Assembly (NCBI GenBank): GCA_000503195.1
Contig: AYSC01000017.1
Coordinates: forward strand, 25,797-89,796
Origin: Blastomonas sp. CACIA14H2
GTDB taxonomy: Bacteria > Pseudomonadota > Alphaproteobacteria > Sphingomonadales > Sphingomonadaceae
Length of the DNA: 64,000 bases
Direction: 5' to 3'
Of this stretch, positions 9,854 to 18,890 are shown piece by piece. The position numbers were made by a program, and so were the translations under genes. Each line of letters begins with the position of its first letter. Position 1 is the first letter of the stretch. Below the pieces are notes generated by a model that saw nothing but the letters and a program-made list of their open reading frames with translations, was not told the origin of the DNA and searched no databases.

Positions 9854-10807
9854 TCAGGCCGGGTTGAGCGATATCAGCGCCTCGGGCGCGCGCTCGCGCC
9901 GGGCATTGACCTTCCATTCGAGTACGCGCATCGCGCCCGACACGCTCGGGCCATCCTCGGTATTGTTCGTGAGAATGTCGCCATCGGTGCTGAGGGTGAA
10001 CACGCCGTCGGGCTTGGGCAGGTTGGCGAAGATCTTCGCCTCCTCGCTGTTGCTCGAAGAGCCAACAGCCTGCAGGATCGACATCAGCCCGCCCATATTG
10101 CCGCCCATGAAGCTGGTCTGACCGCCTGCAGCAAAGGCAGGCGCATCGATGCGCACGGCGTTGTTGGCGCGCGCGGTGGCGACGATGAACGGAGTGATGC
10201 CCTGAACCTTCTCGATTGTCGGGAAGCTGTAATCCTGGTCGATCCGGCCCGATATTGCATAATCGACGGTGAACAGCCCGTCGCCCTTGTGCACGACCTC
10301 GCGCCAGCCCTTCTGCTTCTTGATCCGGGTGATGAACTCGTCGATCGCGTCGGGCGAGGTCGGATCGATGCCACCGAGCATCGCCTTGAAGATCTCGATA
10401 TTCTTGGCGTCCTCGGCCTTTTTGGCCGCACGCTGTTCTTCCCACGCCTCTTTCTGGCTCTCGATCTCGGCGGGCGTGCATTCGCGCTCGAGCGCCTCCT
10501 CGGCCCAGTCCTCGCTGTCCTCGGAGCCCTGCTCTTCCTGGACATAGGCGGTCTTGAGCACTGCCGCGTCGACCTCTGCCGGCTCGCCATAACAGGGGCT
10601 GGGGGTGAACTCGGCCTTGCTGTCGTCGAGCGCTGCGCCCATCGCGATCAGCTGCGACAGGCCGAGCAGATGGATATCGCCTTTGTAGGCGAAGCTGAAA
10701 CCCCCGCCGCGCAGCACGGTCATGTCGGCGGTGAACTTGCCCGGGGACAGCAGGCACCCGGTCAGCATCCAGGCGGCGGCGGCGACCGCCAGTATCCGCA
10801 TTCCCAT
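9854..10807 (-). CDS. Lipoprotein of unknown function, paralogue B
   Basis: A 317-residue lipoprotein with signal peptide and lipobox LTGC. The start at 10807 is preferred because a G-rich Shine-Dalgarno sequence (GGGGGG) precedes it and the signal peptide is compact; an ATG at 10825 overlapping the rlmB stop (ATGA) is the alternative. It shares the N-terminal TGCLLSPGKF, the PSPCY and ECTPAE segments and the C-terminal ILTNNTEDGP region with the downstream paralogue, but has a longer, strongly charged Glu/Lys-rich central part (SEDSEDWAEEALE) predicted to be helical. No known function. Confidence 0.7.
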   Translation of the reverse strand: MGMRILAVAAAAWMLTGCLLSPGKFTADMTVLRGGGFSFAYKGDIHLLGLSQLIAMGAALDDSKAEFTPSPCYGEPAEVDAAVLKTAYVQEEQGSEDSEDWAEEALERECTPAEIESQKEAWEEQRAAKKAEDAKNIEIFKAMLGGIDPTSPDAIDEFITRIKKQKGWREVVHKGDGLFTVDYAISGRIDQDYSFPTIEKVQGITPFIVATARANNAVRIDAPAFAAGGQTSFMGGNMGGLMSILQAVGSSSNSEEAKIFANLPKPDGVFTLSTDGDILTNNTEDGPSVSGAMRVLEWKVNARRERAPEALISLNPA

Positions 10808-10824
10808 CCGCCCCCCAGCGCGCA

Positions 10825-11589
10825 TCAGCCTTCTCCCCGGTCCATCCGAATCGCGTAGAGCGAGATGGCCGCCGCGTTCGATACATTGAGACTTTCCATC
10901 GCGCTGCTGATCGGCAGCCGCGCGAGCACATCGCAATGCCCCGCGACATTGTGACGCAGGCCTTCGCCCTCGGCCCCCAGAACCAGCGCGATCGGTCCGG
11001 TGCCCAGCACCTCGGCCAGCGTGTCTTCAGCCTCTCCGGCGAGGCCGATGCGCCAGTATCCGGCATCGGCCATTTCCTCGAGCGCGCGCGACAGGTTGAC
11101 CACGCGCACCCAGGGCACGATCTCGAGCGCGCCCGAGGCGGCCTTGGCGATCGTCCCCGATTCGGGCGGCGCGTGCCGGTCCTGCGTGATGATCGCGGCG
11201 GCATCGAACGCGGCGGCGGAGCGGAAGATCGCGCCGACATTGTGCGGATCGGTGACCTGGTCGAGCACCACCAGCGGACGCAAAGGATCGCCCGAAAGAA
11301 CGTCGCCGAGCAGCATGTCGTCGAGCGGCTCGACCTCGATCACGATTCCCTGGTGCGGCGCATCGCGCGCGACCAGCCGGGCGAGATCGGCGACATCGGC
11401 ATATTCGACCGACACGCCCGTCGGCAGATCGAATTGCGCGAGCGCCTCGCGCGTGCCGCGAATCCAGCGAATCTGCCGCTCCGGATTGGCGAACGCCGCC
11501 TCGCAGGCGTGCGTCCCCCAGAATCGCGGCAGCTTGCCGCCTTCGAGTCCCGCCTTGCGGTTACGGTTGCGTGCGCCGCGTTTGGCCAT
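10825..11589 (-). CDS. rlmB: 23S rRNA 2'-O-methyltransferase, RlmB/TrmH family
   Basis: SPOUT-fold methyltransferase of 254 residues, most like RlmB, which methylates G2251 of 23S rRNA. The start at 11589 (MAKRGARNRNRK) is preferred to a longer open frame because it gives the basic N-terminus usual for this group. It has an N-terminal L30e-like substrate-binding domain and a C-terminal SpoU core with DPHNVGAIFRSA, GAEGEGL and SLNVSNAAAI, the three knot motifs that bind S-adenosylmethionine and dimerise. A tRNA gene is divergent from it. RlmB and TrmH-type paralogues are hard to separate without alignment. Confidence 0.85.
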   Translation of the reverse strand: MAKRGARNRNRKAGLEGGKLPRFWGTHACEAAFANPERQIRWIRGTREALAQFDLPTGVSVEYADVADLARLVARDAPHQGIVIEVEPLDDMLLGDVLSGDPLRPLVVLDQVTDPHNVGAIFRSAAAFDAAAIITQDRHAPPESGTIAKAASGALEIVPWVRVVNLSRALEEMADAGYWRIGLAGEAEDTLAEVLGTGPIALVLGAEGEGLRHNVAGHCDVLARLPISSAMESLNVSNAAAISLYAIRMDRGEG

Positions 11590-11745
11590 CTTGGGTTGTA
11601 TCTTTCTTGGGCGAACAGGTAGCCGGGGTGGCTGGATCAAGCTTTTCGTCCTGTCGCCATTGACAGGCAAGCGCGAATTGTTCAAGGGACCGCCTCTCGG
11701 CAGAAACGGCCCTCTTCGGAACGGCCAATCGCACAGGGAATGTGT

Positions 11746-11831
11746 GGACAGGTGGCCGAGTGGTTAATGGCAGCAGACTGTAAATCTGCCCGCGAGAGCG
11801 TACGCTGGTTCGAATCCAGCCCTGTCCACCA
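11746..11831 (+). tRNA. tRNA-Tyr (GUA), CCA encoded
   Basis: A class II tRNA of 86 bases. Acceptor stem GGACAGG pairs with CCTGTCC, followed by discriminator A and an encoded CCA. The anticodon loop CTGTAAA gives GUA (11780-11782), the extra arm is long as required for tRNA-Tyr, and the T-loop GTTCGAATC is standard. Confidence 0.96.
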
Positions 11832-11904
11832 CCTCCCTTTTTCATGATGCATCAGGTGCCACGCGCCCTTGGCAAGCGCCGTGCGATTGGGCACAACGCC
11901 TGGC

Positions 11905-12633
11905 ATGATCGAAATTGCCCGCATCCCCGCCCTGTCCGACAATTATATCTGGCTGGTGCACGAGCCGGTGAGCGGCGAGACCGTCGTCATCGACCCTGCC
12001 GAGGCCGAGCCGGTGCTGGCCGAAGCGCAGGCGCGGGGATGGACGATCACGCAGATCTGGAACACGCACTGGCACCCCGACCATGTCGGCGGCAATGCCG
12101 CGATCAAGGCGGCGACCGGCTGCGCGATCACCAGCCCGGAGGCCGAGCGCGAGCGGATTGCGAGTTTTGACGTGACGGTGAAGGGCGGCGATGTCGTGCA
12201 TCTGGGCGCGCTCAGGGCCGATGTCATCGACGTGCCCGCGCATACCGCGGGGCATATCGCCTATCATTTGCCCGAGGAGCAGGCGATCTTCGTCGGCGAT
12301 ACGCTGTTCGCGATGGGCTGCGGGCGGCTGTTCGAGGGCACGGCCGAGCAGATGTTCGACAACATGACGCGGCTGGCGGCGCTTCCCGGCGAAACCGCGG
12401 TCTATTGCGCGCACGAATATACCGAATCGAACGGTCGCTATGCGCTGGTCGCCGAGCCCGACAATCCGGCGCTGGCCGAGCGGATGGAGCAGGTCTTCGA
12501 GATGCGCGCGCGCGGCGAACCGACCGTGCCGACCACGATCGCGCTCGAACGCGCCACCAATCCCTTCATGCGCGCCCGCTCCGCCGAGGAGCTTGCCGAG
12601 CGACGCGCCGCCAAGGATAATTTCCGGGGCTGA
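11905..12633 (+). CDS. gloB: Hydroxyacylglutathione hydrolase (glyoxalase II)
   Basis: Metallo-beta-lactamase-fold thioesterase of 242 residues that hydrolyses S-lactoylglutathione to lactate and glutathione in methylglyoxal detoxification. The binuclear metal motif THWHPDH is followed by the HTAGHI and FVGDTLF segments and the glyoxalase II C-terminal domain, with CAHEYTESN and [11 protein letters not shown]. The ATG at 11905 gives the canonical [14 protein letters not shown] start; an upstream in-frame start would add 12 poorly conserved residues. The glutathione-binding C-terminus distinguishes it from other MBL-fold hydrolases. Confidence 0.93.
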   Translation: MIEIARIPALSDNYIWLVHEPVSGETVVIDPAEAEPVLAEAQARGWTITQIWNTHWHPDHVGGNAAIKAATGCAITSPEAERERIASFDVTVKGGDVVHLGALRADVIDVPAHTAGHIAYHLPEEQAIFVGDTLFAMGCGRLFEGTAEQMFDNMTRLAALPGETAVYCAHEYTESNGRYALVAEPDNPALAERMEQVFEMRARGEPTVPTTIALERATNPFMRARSAEELAERRAAKDNFRG

Positions 12634-12664
12634 GACCACCGGATCGATAGCCGAGAGGATAGCC

Positions 12665-13867
12665 ATGACCGAAGCCTTTATCTGCGACGCGGTGCGCACG
12701 CCGATCGGACGTTATGGCGGCGGGCTGGCGAGCGTCAGGCCCGACGATCTGGCAGCGGTCGTGCTGCGCGCGCTGGTCGGGCGCAATCCGGGGCTCGATG
12801 CAGGGGCGATCGACGATGTGCTGATGGGCTGTGCCAACCAGGCGGGCGAGGACAATCGCAACGTCGCGCGCATGGCCGCGCTACTGGCGGGGCTGCCGGA
12901 AAGCGTGGCCGGAGCGACGATCAACCGGCTGTGCGGATCGGGGCTCGATGCGGTGGGCAGCGCCGCGCGCGCGATCCGCGCGGGCGATGCCGATCTGATG
13001 ATCGCGGGCGGGGTCGAGAGCATGACCCGCGCGCCGTTCGTCATGCCCAAGGCAGCGACCGCCTTTGCCCGCGACAATGCGGTCTATGACACCACCATCG
13101 GCTGGCGTTTCGTCAATCCGCTGATGAAGGCGGTGCACGGAGTCGATTCGATGCCCGAGACGGCGGAGAATGTCGCCGAGGATTTCGGCATCGCGCGCGC
13201 CGACCAGGATGCGTTCGCGCTGCGCAGCCAGCAGCGCGCGGCCGCCGCGCAGGAATCGGGGCGGCTCGCGGCGGAGATCGTCCCGGTCAGCATCCCGCAG
13301 CGCAAGGGCGAACCGCTGATCGTCGATACCGACGAGCACCCGCGCATGACCTCGATCGAGGCGCTGAGTGCGCTCAAACCCATCGTCCGTCCCGGCGGCA
13401 CGGTGACCGCGGGCAATGCCAGCGGCGTCAACGATGGCGCGGCAGCGCTGATCGTCGCGTCCGAAGCCGCTGCGGCGCGCCATGGCCTGACCCCGCGCGC
13501 GCGGATCATCGGCACGGCGGTCGCGGGCGTGCCGCCACGCATCATGGGGATTGGCCCGGCCCCGGCGGTGCAGAAACTGCTCGCGCGGGCGCGGGTGACG
13601 CTGGGCGAGGTCGATGTGATCGAGCTCAACGAGGCGTTCGCCGCGCAGGGCCTTGCGGTGCTGCGCCAGCTCGGCCTGCCGGACGATGCTGCGCATGTGA
13701 ACCCCAATGGCGGGGCGATCGCGCTCGGCCATCCACTCGGCATGTCGGGTGCACGTCTCGCGCTGACCGCGACCGAGGAGCTGCAGCGTACCGGCGGGCG
13801 CTATGCCATCGCGACGATGTGCATCGGCGTGGGGCAGGGCATCGCGATGCTGATCGAGCGGGTATAG
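12665..13867 (+). CDS. pcaF: Thiolase, 3-oxoadipyl-CoA thiolase-like
   Basis: A 400-residue thiolase that makes or cleaves 3-ketoacyl-CoA. Catalytic residues are visible: Cys90 in NRLCGSG, His in ALGHPLG and Cys in TMCIGVGQG. The [17 protein letters not shown] segment is characteristic of the PcaF/PaaJ group (beta-ketoadipate or phenylacetate pathway), but no other pca or paa genes are nearby, so a general acetyl-CoA acetyltransferase role is possible. Start ATG at 12665 has a GAGAGG Shine-Dalgarno sequence. It is followed by a REP-like repeat and a convergent gene. Confidence 0.8.
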   Translation: MTEAFICDAVRTPIGRYGGGLASVRPDDLAAVVLRALVGRNPGLDAGAIDDVLMGCANQAGEDNRNVARMAALLAGLPESVAGATINRLCGSGLDAVGSAARAIRAGDADLMIAGGVESMTRAPFVMPKAATAFARDNAVYDTTIGWRFVNPLMKAVHGVDSMPETAENVAEDFGIARADQDAFALRSQQRAAAAQESGRLAAEIVPVSIPQRKGEPLIVDTDEHPRMTSIEALSALKPIVRPGGTVTAGNASGVNDGAAALIVASEAAAARHGLTPRARIIGTAVAGVPPRIMGIGPAPAVQKLLARARVTLGEVDVIELNEAFAAQGLAVLRQLGLPDDAAHVNPNGGAIALGHPLGMSGARLALTATEELQRTGGRYAIATMCIGVGQGIAMLIERV

Positions 13868-13887
13868 CTCAAGGCGTCACAGCCCAA

Positions 13888-13967
13888 CGTCATTCCCGCG
13901 AACGCGGGAATCCCGCTTGCAGACGCTGCATTAACAAAGCGGGACCCCCGACTCCGTGGGGGTGACG
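13888..13967 (+). repeat. REP-like inverted pair A
   Basis: Two related palindromic units face each other: CGTCATTCCCGCGAACGCGG at the left and, on the opposite strand, CGTCACCCCCACGGAGTCGG at the right. Related units occur at 20930-20957 and 60467-60548, all in intergenic DNA, as for REP/BIME elements. Confidence 0.75.
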
Positions 13968-14008
13968 ATGATGGGCGGGATAGGCGGCGAGCGGAACTCC
14001 GCCCGGAG

Positions 14009-15613
14009 CTACTCCCCCGCCACCTTGGGCACTGGCTGGAAATCGCGCACGAATCGCTCGAGCAGCCGCACGCCATAGCCCGTCGAGCCCGCGGGCTTGA
14101 GGTCGTTCGCGCCGCCCCAGGCCATTCCCGCGATGTCGATATGCGCCCAGGGCGTTTCGGGCTTCACGAACGCGCCGATGAAGTGCGCGCCAGCGCCTGC
14201 ACCAGCGCCGCTGACACCCGAATTCTTGATATCGGCAATGGTCGACTTGGTGTCCTCGGCATAGCTCGGGTGCAGCGGCATGCGCCACACCGCGTCGCCG
14301 CTGGCATCGCCTGCCTTCATCAGCTGATCGGCGAGCGGATCGTGGCGGCTGAAAAGCCCGGCATAATCGTCGCCCAATGCGGTCATGATCGCGCCGGTCA
14401 ATGTCGCCATGTCGACGATCGCCGCAGGATTGAGCTTCGCATCGGCATAGGCGACCGCATCGGCGAGGACGAGGCGGCCTTCGGCATCGGTCGAAATGAT
14501 CTCGATCGTCTTGCCGTTCATTGCCTGCAGCACGTCGGCGGGGCGCGCGGCATTGCCGTCGGGCATGTTTTCCGACAGCGCGGCGATCGCGACGACATCG
14601 ACCGGCGCGCGCGATTTGGCCAGCGCCAGCGCTGCGCCGACCACGCTCGCCGCGCCCGACATGTCGAACTTCATGTCGCCCATGCCGGCCCCGGCCTTGA
14701 GCGAGATGCCGCCGCTGTCGAAGGTGATGCCCTTGCCCGCCAGCACCACCGGACCGGTCGAAGGCGCGCCGCGTCCGGTATAGCGCACGATCAGCATCCG
14801 CGGCGGCCGCGCCGATCCGCGTCCAGATCCCAGGATCGAGCCCATGCCGAGCTTTTCCATCGCGGGCACGTCGAGCGCCTCGATCGTCACGCCGGGGACG
14901 CCCGCAAAGGCGGCGCGGGTGCGTTCGACAAAGCTTTCGGGATAGATGACGTTCGCAGGTTCGTTGGAAAGGTCGCGCGCAAAGGCCATCGCCTCGACCA
15001 ATGCCTTGCCCCGCCCTTCATAGAGCGCGCGGGCCGCGTCGCCATTGTCCGAGACGATGGTCGTCGCGGCCATGGCAGCGGCCTCGCGCGCCTTGGCCTG
15101 GTAGAGGTCCGAGCGATATTCGCCGATGCCCATGCCGGTCGCGAGCTCGGCCACCGCCTCGGCAGGCATGCCGCCCGCCAGCACGGTGAGCGGACCCTTG
15201 TCCTTCATCAGCGCGCGCCCGGCCGCGACGCCGAGCTTCTGGACCGCTGCCGCGCTCGGGTCCGCTCCGGTGCCGACCACATGGATGCGGTCCCATCCGC
15301 CGATCCCGCGCAGGCTGAGCGTGCCGGACGTATAGTCGAACTCTGCTGCGGCGAGCGCACGCGCAATCGCGGTCCGTTCGGCTTCGGACAGCGCGCTGGC
15401 GCGGCGCGCGAGATCGGCTTCACTGGCGAGTGGCAACACCAATGTGCCCGAGGGGGCGGGCAGGGTGCTGGCGAAACTGACCGGGCGGAATTGCGCCTTT
15501 GCGGCCTTGAGCGTCAGCGAGGGCTTCACCGCCTCCTGCGCGTGCGCGGCCATCGGCGCTGCCAAGGTCAGTACGGCGAAGCTGGTGGCGGCCAGCAGGT
15601 GACGGATACGCAT
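14009..15613 (-). CDS. Secreted leucyl aminopeptidase family protein (M17)
   Basis: A 534-residue metallopeptidase of the M17 family with a signal peptide (basic MRIRH, hydrophobic core, AHAQ cleavage site), so predicted to work in the periplasm, unlike the cytosolic pepA later in the window. The start at 15613 is preferred over a frame that remains open further upstream because it begins the signal peptide and follows an AAGGGG site. Catalytic motifs are intact: GKGITFDSGG with the metal-binding lysine and aspartate, DMSGAA, and STDAEGRLVL with the metal-binding Asp and Glu. The N-terminal domain is divergent. It releases N-terminal amino acids in relatives; substrate unknown. Confidence 0.88.
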   Translation of the reverse strand: MRIRHLLAATSFAVLTLAAPMAAHAQEAVKPSLTLKAAKAQFRPVSFASTLPAPSGTLVLPLASEADLARRASALSEAERTAIARALAAAEFDYTSGTLSLRGIGGWDRIHVVGTGADPSAAAVQKLGVAAGRALMKDKGPLTVLAGGMPAEAVAELATGMGIGEYRSDLYQAKAREAAAMAATTIVSDNGDAARALYEGRGKALVEAMAFARDLSNEPANVIYPESFVERTRAAFAGVPGVTIEALDVPAMEKLGMGSILGSGRGSARPPRMLIVRYTGRGAPSTGPVVLAGKGITFDSGGISLKAGAGMGDMKFDMSGAASVVGAALALAKSRAPVDVVAIAALSENMPDGNAARPADVLQAMNGKTIEIISTDAEGRLVLADAVAYADAKLNPAAIVDMATLTGAIMTALGDDYAGLFSRHDPLADQLMKAGDASGDAVWRMPLHPSYAEDTKSTIADIKNSGVSGAGAGAGAHFIGAFVKPETPWAHIDIAGMAWGGANDLKPAGSTGYGVRLLERFVRDFQPVPKVAGE

Positions 15614-15743
15614 CAGGAAACCCCTTTTTGTCTTCGTAACATTGGCAACCATATCAGCAGCTTGAGCCGCTGGCGGCAAGCAAAGATGCGCGAGGAGCGC
15701 GCACGGCATTGTCTTGGCTGCTGCCTGACCCCATGTGCCATCC

Positions 15744-16229
15744 ATGTTCAGCACCCCCGTCATCGCCGCCATCGCCTGGGCCGTCCTTCTGGGTGGGGCG
15801 GGCGGGCTGCTGACCGAGATCGGGACCTGGTACAGGAACCTCAGGAAACCGAGCTGGCAGCCGCCCGACTGGCTGTTCGGTCCCGCGTGGACGATCATCC
15901 TCGGCCTTGCCGCCTGGGCCGCCGTGCTGGCGTGGAACGGGACTCAGACCGAAGGCGACCGGATGATCGTCATCACGCTCTATGCAGCGAATTTCGTGTT
16001 TCATCTGCTGTGGTCGCCCTTGTTCTTCAAGTTCAAGCGGCCCGACTGGGCGCTGGTCGAGGTCGTGTTCCTCTGGGCGTCGGTGTTCGCGATGTGCGTG
16101 TGGCTGCGGCCCTATTCGGTGCTCGCGAGCTGGCTGATCGTGCCCTATCTCGTCTGGGTCAGCTTCGCCGCGATGCTCAACGCGAAGATCGTCCAGCTCA
16201 ACCGACCGTTTGGCCGCGCTCAAGCCTAA
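15744..16229 (+). CDS. TspO/MBR family protein
   Basis: A small integral membrane protein of 161 residues with five predicted helices and many tryptophans, as in tryptophan-rich sensory protein/benzodiazepine receptor relatives. Conserved features include the early W-YRNLRKPSWQPPDWLFGPAW-type loop (positions about 30-50) and the WSPLFF and WLIVPYLVWVSFA helices. Family members bind or degrade porphyrins and respond to oxidative or stationary-phase stress. The ATG at 15744 is chosen; a GTG three codons earlier is possible. It precedes an NADH dehydrogenase gene in the same direction. Confidence 0.9.
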   Translation: MFSTPVIAAIAWAVLLGGAGGLLTEIGTWYRNLRKPSWQPPDWLFGPAWTIILGLAAWAAVLAWNGTQTEGDRMIVITLYAANFVFHLLWSPLFFKFKRPDWALVEVVFLWASVFAMCVWLRPYSVLASWLIVPYLVWVSFAAMLNAKIVQLNRPFGRAQA

Positions 16230-16308
16230 ATCGCCAGCCCAGCGGCAAATCGCTTGGTGCCCGGATAATATGTGTTAACTTTGCTTGACACTTTTTCGGG
16301 GGACCGGC

Positions 16309-17622
16309 GTGAGCGACCAGAAGACGCAGATTGTCGTGGTGGGCGGAGGCGCTGGCGGGCTCGAGCTGGTGCGGCGGCTGGGCAGCAAATATGGCCGCGA
16401 CAAGCACGACATCATCCTGGTCGACCGCAACCTGACGCATATCTGGAAACCGCTGCTGCACGAGGTCGCGGCAGGCTCGCTCGACGCCAATCTCGACGAG
16501 GTCGGCTATGGCGGCCATGCGGTGCGCTGGGGCTATCGCTTCTTCAACGGTGCGCTCGAAAGCATCGATCGCACGACGCGGCATATCGTCACCGCACCGC
16601 TGCTCGACGACCAGGGCAAGGAGGTGATCGGGCGGCACCGCATCCGCTACGATTATCTGGTGCTCGCCTTTGGCGGCGTCTCGAACGATTTCGGGGTGCC
16701 GGGCGTGCGCGAGCATGCGCAGTTTCTCGAGCATCGCGGCCAGGCGGACAGCTTTCGCCAGAAGCTGCTCAACGCGTGCCTGCGCGCCAATCACGAGCAT
16801 AACACCGGCAATCCCGAGGCGCGGGTGCGCATCTGCATCATCGGCGGCGGGGCGACCGGCGTGGAGCTATCGGCCGAGTTGTACAACGCCGCCAAGTCGT
16901 TGCGCTATTACGGCCTCGAGGTGTTCGACGAGAGCAAGCTAGAGGTGACGCTGCTCGAGGCGGGGCCGCGCATCCTGCCGCAGATCGATGCCGAGCTGGC
17001 CGGCACGGCGCGGCACGAGCTCGAGCAGCTCGGAGTCAGCGTGCGCGAGAATACGCAGGTCGTGCAGGTCAACGAACATTCGGTCGAGACCAGGGCGGGC
17101 GAGGCGATCCCCGCTGACCTGATCGTCTGGGCTGCCGGGGTGAAGGGTGCCGATGGCGTGACCGAGATGAGCGATCTCGAACTCAACCGGCTCAGCCAGT
17201 TCGTCGTCCGCCCGACACTGCAGACGACATTGGACAACCATATCTTTGCGTTGGGCGATTGCGCATCCTGCCTGCTGCCCGGCCAGGAGCGACCGATCCC
17301 GCCGCGCGCGCAATCGGCGCACCAGATGGCGAGCCATGTGTTCGACAATCTGTGCCGGATGCAGCAAGGCAAGCCGCTCAAGGATTTCGTCTACCGGGAC
17401 CATGGCTCGCTGGTCTCGCTCAGCCGCTTTTCGACCGTCGGCAGCCTGATGGGCAATCTGATCGGCGGACGCATGGCGGTCGAAGGGCGGCTGGCGCGCT
17501 GGGCGTATCAGTCGCTCTACCGCATGCACCTGATCGCGATCCACGGCTGGTGGCGCGGCATATCGCTGATCGTCATCGGCCATGTGAACCAGATCGTGCG
17601 GCCCAAGCTCAAGCTGCACTGA
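16309..17622 (+). CDS. ndh: Type II NADH:quinone oxidoreductase
   Basis: A monotopic flavoprotein of 437 residues that passes electrons from NADH to quinone without pumping protons. Two Rossmann motifs are visible: VVVGGGAGGLELV for FAD and IIGGGATGVELSAEL for NADH, plus FALGDCASC near the FAD ribityl site and a hydrophobic, arginine-containing C-terminus that anchors to the membrane. The GTG at 16309 has a GGGGGA Shine-Dalgarno sequence 7 bases upstream; a TTG at 16285 is the alternative. Convergent with pyrC-like gene 14 bases away. Confidence 0.92.
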   Translation: MSDQKTQIVVVGGGAGGLELVRRLGSKYGRDKHDIILVDRNLTHIWKPLLHEVAAGSLDANLDEVGYGGHAVRWGYRFFNGALESIDRTTRHIVTAPLLDDQGKEVIGRHRIRYDYLVLAFGGVSNDFGVPGVREHAQFLEHRGQADSFRQKLLNACLRANHEHNTGNPEARVRICIIGGGATGVELSAELYNAAKSLRYYGLEVFDESKLEVTLLEAGPRILPQIDAELAGTARHELEQLGVSVRENTQVVQVNEHSVETRAGEAIPADLIVWAAGVKGADGVTEMSDLELNRLSQFVVRPTLQTTLDNHIFALGDCASCLLPGQERPIPPRAQSAHQMASHVFDNLCRMQQGKPLKDFVYRDHGSLVSLSRFSTVGSLMGNLIGGRMAVEGRLARWAYQSLYRMHLIAIHGWWRGISLIVIGHVNQIVRPKLKLH

Positions 17623-17636
17623 CCGGCGGCGCGCTT

Positions 17637-18890
17637 TCAGCCGCTGATCTGATCGACCAGCCTGCCGCCCTTGAACAGGGCAAGGCAGCGCCCCTGCACC
17701 GGCAGCCTGTCGAACGGCGTGTTGCCTGCAGCGGCCGCCATCTTGCCCGAATCCACCTGCCAGGGCCGGTCGGGATCGATCAGCACGATATCGGCCTCAT
17801 GCCCCGTGCGCAGCGCGCCCGCCTGGACGCCGAGCAGCCTTGCCGGATTGGCGGCGATCAGGTCGAACAGCCGTCCGGTCGAGATCAGGCCATCGCGCAC
17901 CAGCCCCAGCGTCAGCGGCAGCAGCGTTTCGGCCCCCGCCATGCCCGGCGCGGCATCGGCAAAGGGCAGGCGCTTGTCCTCGGGGCCGCGCGGATCGTGG
18001 CCCGAGGCGATGACGTCGATCGTGCCGTCGCCGACCGCTTCGAGCGCCGCTTGGCGATCGTCCTCGCTGCGCAGCGGCGGCGAGAGGCGGGCGAAGGTGC
18101 GGAACCCGCCCAGCGCGACGTCCGACAGGAACAGGTGTGCAGGCGTGATGCCCGCCGTGACGCTCAGCCCCTCGGCCTTGGCCGCGCGGACCAGCGCGAG
18201 CCCTGCGCGCGTCGTCACCTGGCGGAAATGGACGCGGGCGCCGGTCATCCGCACCAGCGCCAGATCGCGCGCGATCGCGATGCTCTCCGCTTCGGCGGGC
18301 GCCTGTGGCAGGCCCAGCCGGGTCGCCATCTCGCCTGATGTGGCCACCGCCGTGCCCGACAGGCCATGGTCCTGGCTGTGCACGATGAGCGGCAGACCCA
18401 GCATCGCGCAATATTGCATCAGCCGGTGCATCACCCCGGTATCGACGATCCAGCGTCGCCCGGTGGCGACCGCGCGCGCGCCCGCCTCCTGCATCAGCGC
18501 GATCTCGGCCATCTCGGTACCCGCGAGATCGCGCGTCGCGGCGGCGAGCGGGTGCACCCAGAAATCGGGCTTGCCCGAATAGGCGGCAAAGCGCACGCGC
18601 GCCGGGTGATCGAGCGGCGGGTTCTGATCGGGCATCAGCGCGGCGCGGCTGATCCCGCCGAAATGGAAGGCGGGCAGGTCGATCGCGAACACGCCGAGGT
18701 CGACCAGGCCCGGCGCGATCAGCGCGCCCCTGGCGTCGTGGATGCGGTCGTCCGCACCCGGCGTGATGCTGCCGATTTCGGCGATGCGATCGCCCAGCAC
18801 GCGGATGCCGCCCGCGACCGGCTCGGCCTCGCCGGGCAGGATCAGGCGGCCGTTGACGATGCTCAGCGGAGCCAGTGGGGTCTTGCTCAT
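17637..18890 (-). CDS. Dihydroorotase-like protein, probably catalytically inactive
   Basis: An amidohydrolase-fold protein of 417 residues in the dihydroorotase family. The metal-binding H-x-H of active enzymes is replaced: residues 61-70 read [10 protein letters not shown] instead of a D-x-H-x-H motif. Other ligand positions are also changed, with TPAHL for TPHHL and ASGHDP for ATDHAP. It overlaps pyrB by 4 bases. In Pseudomonas and other proteobacteria an inactive dihydroorotase (PyrX/PyrC') is needed to assemble aspartate carbamoyltransferase, and this gene fits that role. An active dihydroorotase should be encoded elsewhere. Automated annotation would likely call it pyrC. Confidence 0.85.
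   Translation of the reverse strand: MSKTPLAPLSIVNGRLILPGEAEPVAGGIRVLGDRIAEIGSITPGADDRIHDARGALIAPGLVDLGVFAIDLPAFHFGGISRAALMPDQNPPLDHPARVRFAAYSGKPDFWVHPLAAATRDLAGTEMAEIALMQEAGARAVATGRRWIVDTGVMHRLMQYCAMLGLPLIVHSQDHGLSGTAVATSGEMATRLGLPQAPAEAESIAIARDLALVRMTGARVHFRQVTTRAGLALVRAAKAEGLSVTAGITPAHLFLSDVALGGFRTFARLSPPLRSEDDRQAALEAVGDGTIDVIASGHDPRGPEDKRLPFADAAPGMAGAETLLPLTLGLVRDGLISTGRLFDLIAANPARLLGVQAGALRTGHEADIVLIDPDRPWQVDSGKMAAAAGNTPFDRLPVQGRCLALFKGGRLVDQISG

Noticed and set aside
14141..16288. A 715-codon open frame on the plus strand opposite the exported aminopeptidase
   Set aside because: It covers an intact M17 gene on the other strand and runs into tspO; composition is Arg/His-rich and repetitive. 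A shadow frame.
16285..16290. TTGACA before the ndh gene as a -35 element
   Set aside because: It lies only about 20 bases before the GTG start, leaving no room for a -10 and transcription start.
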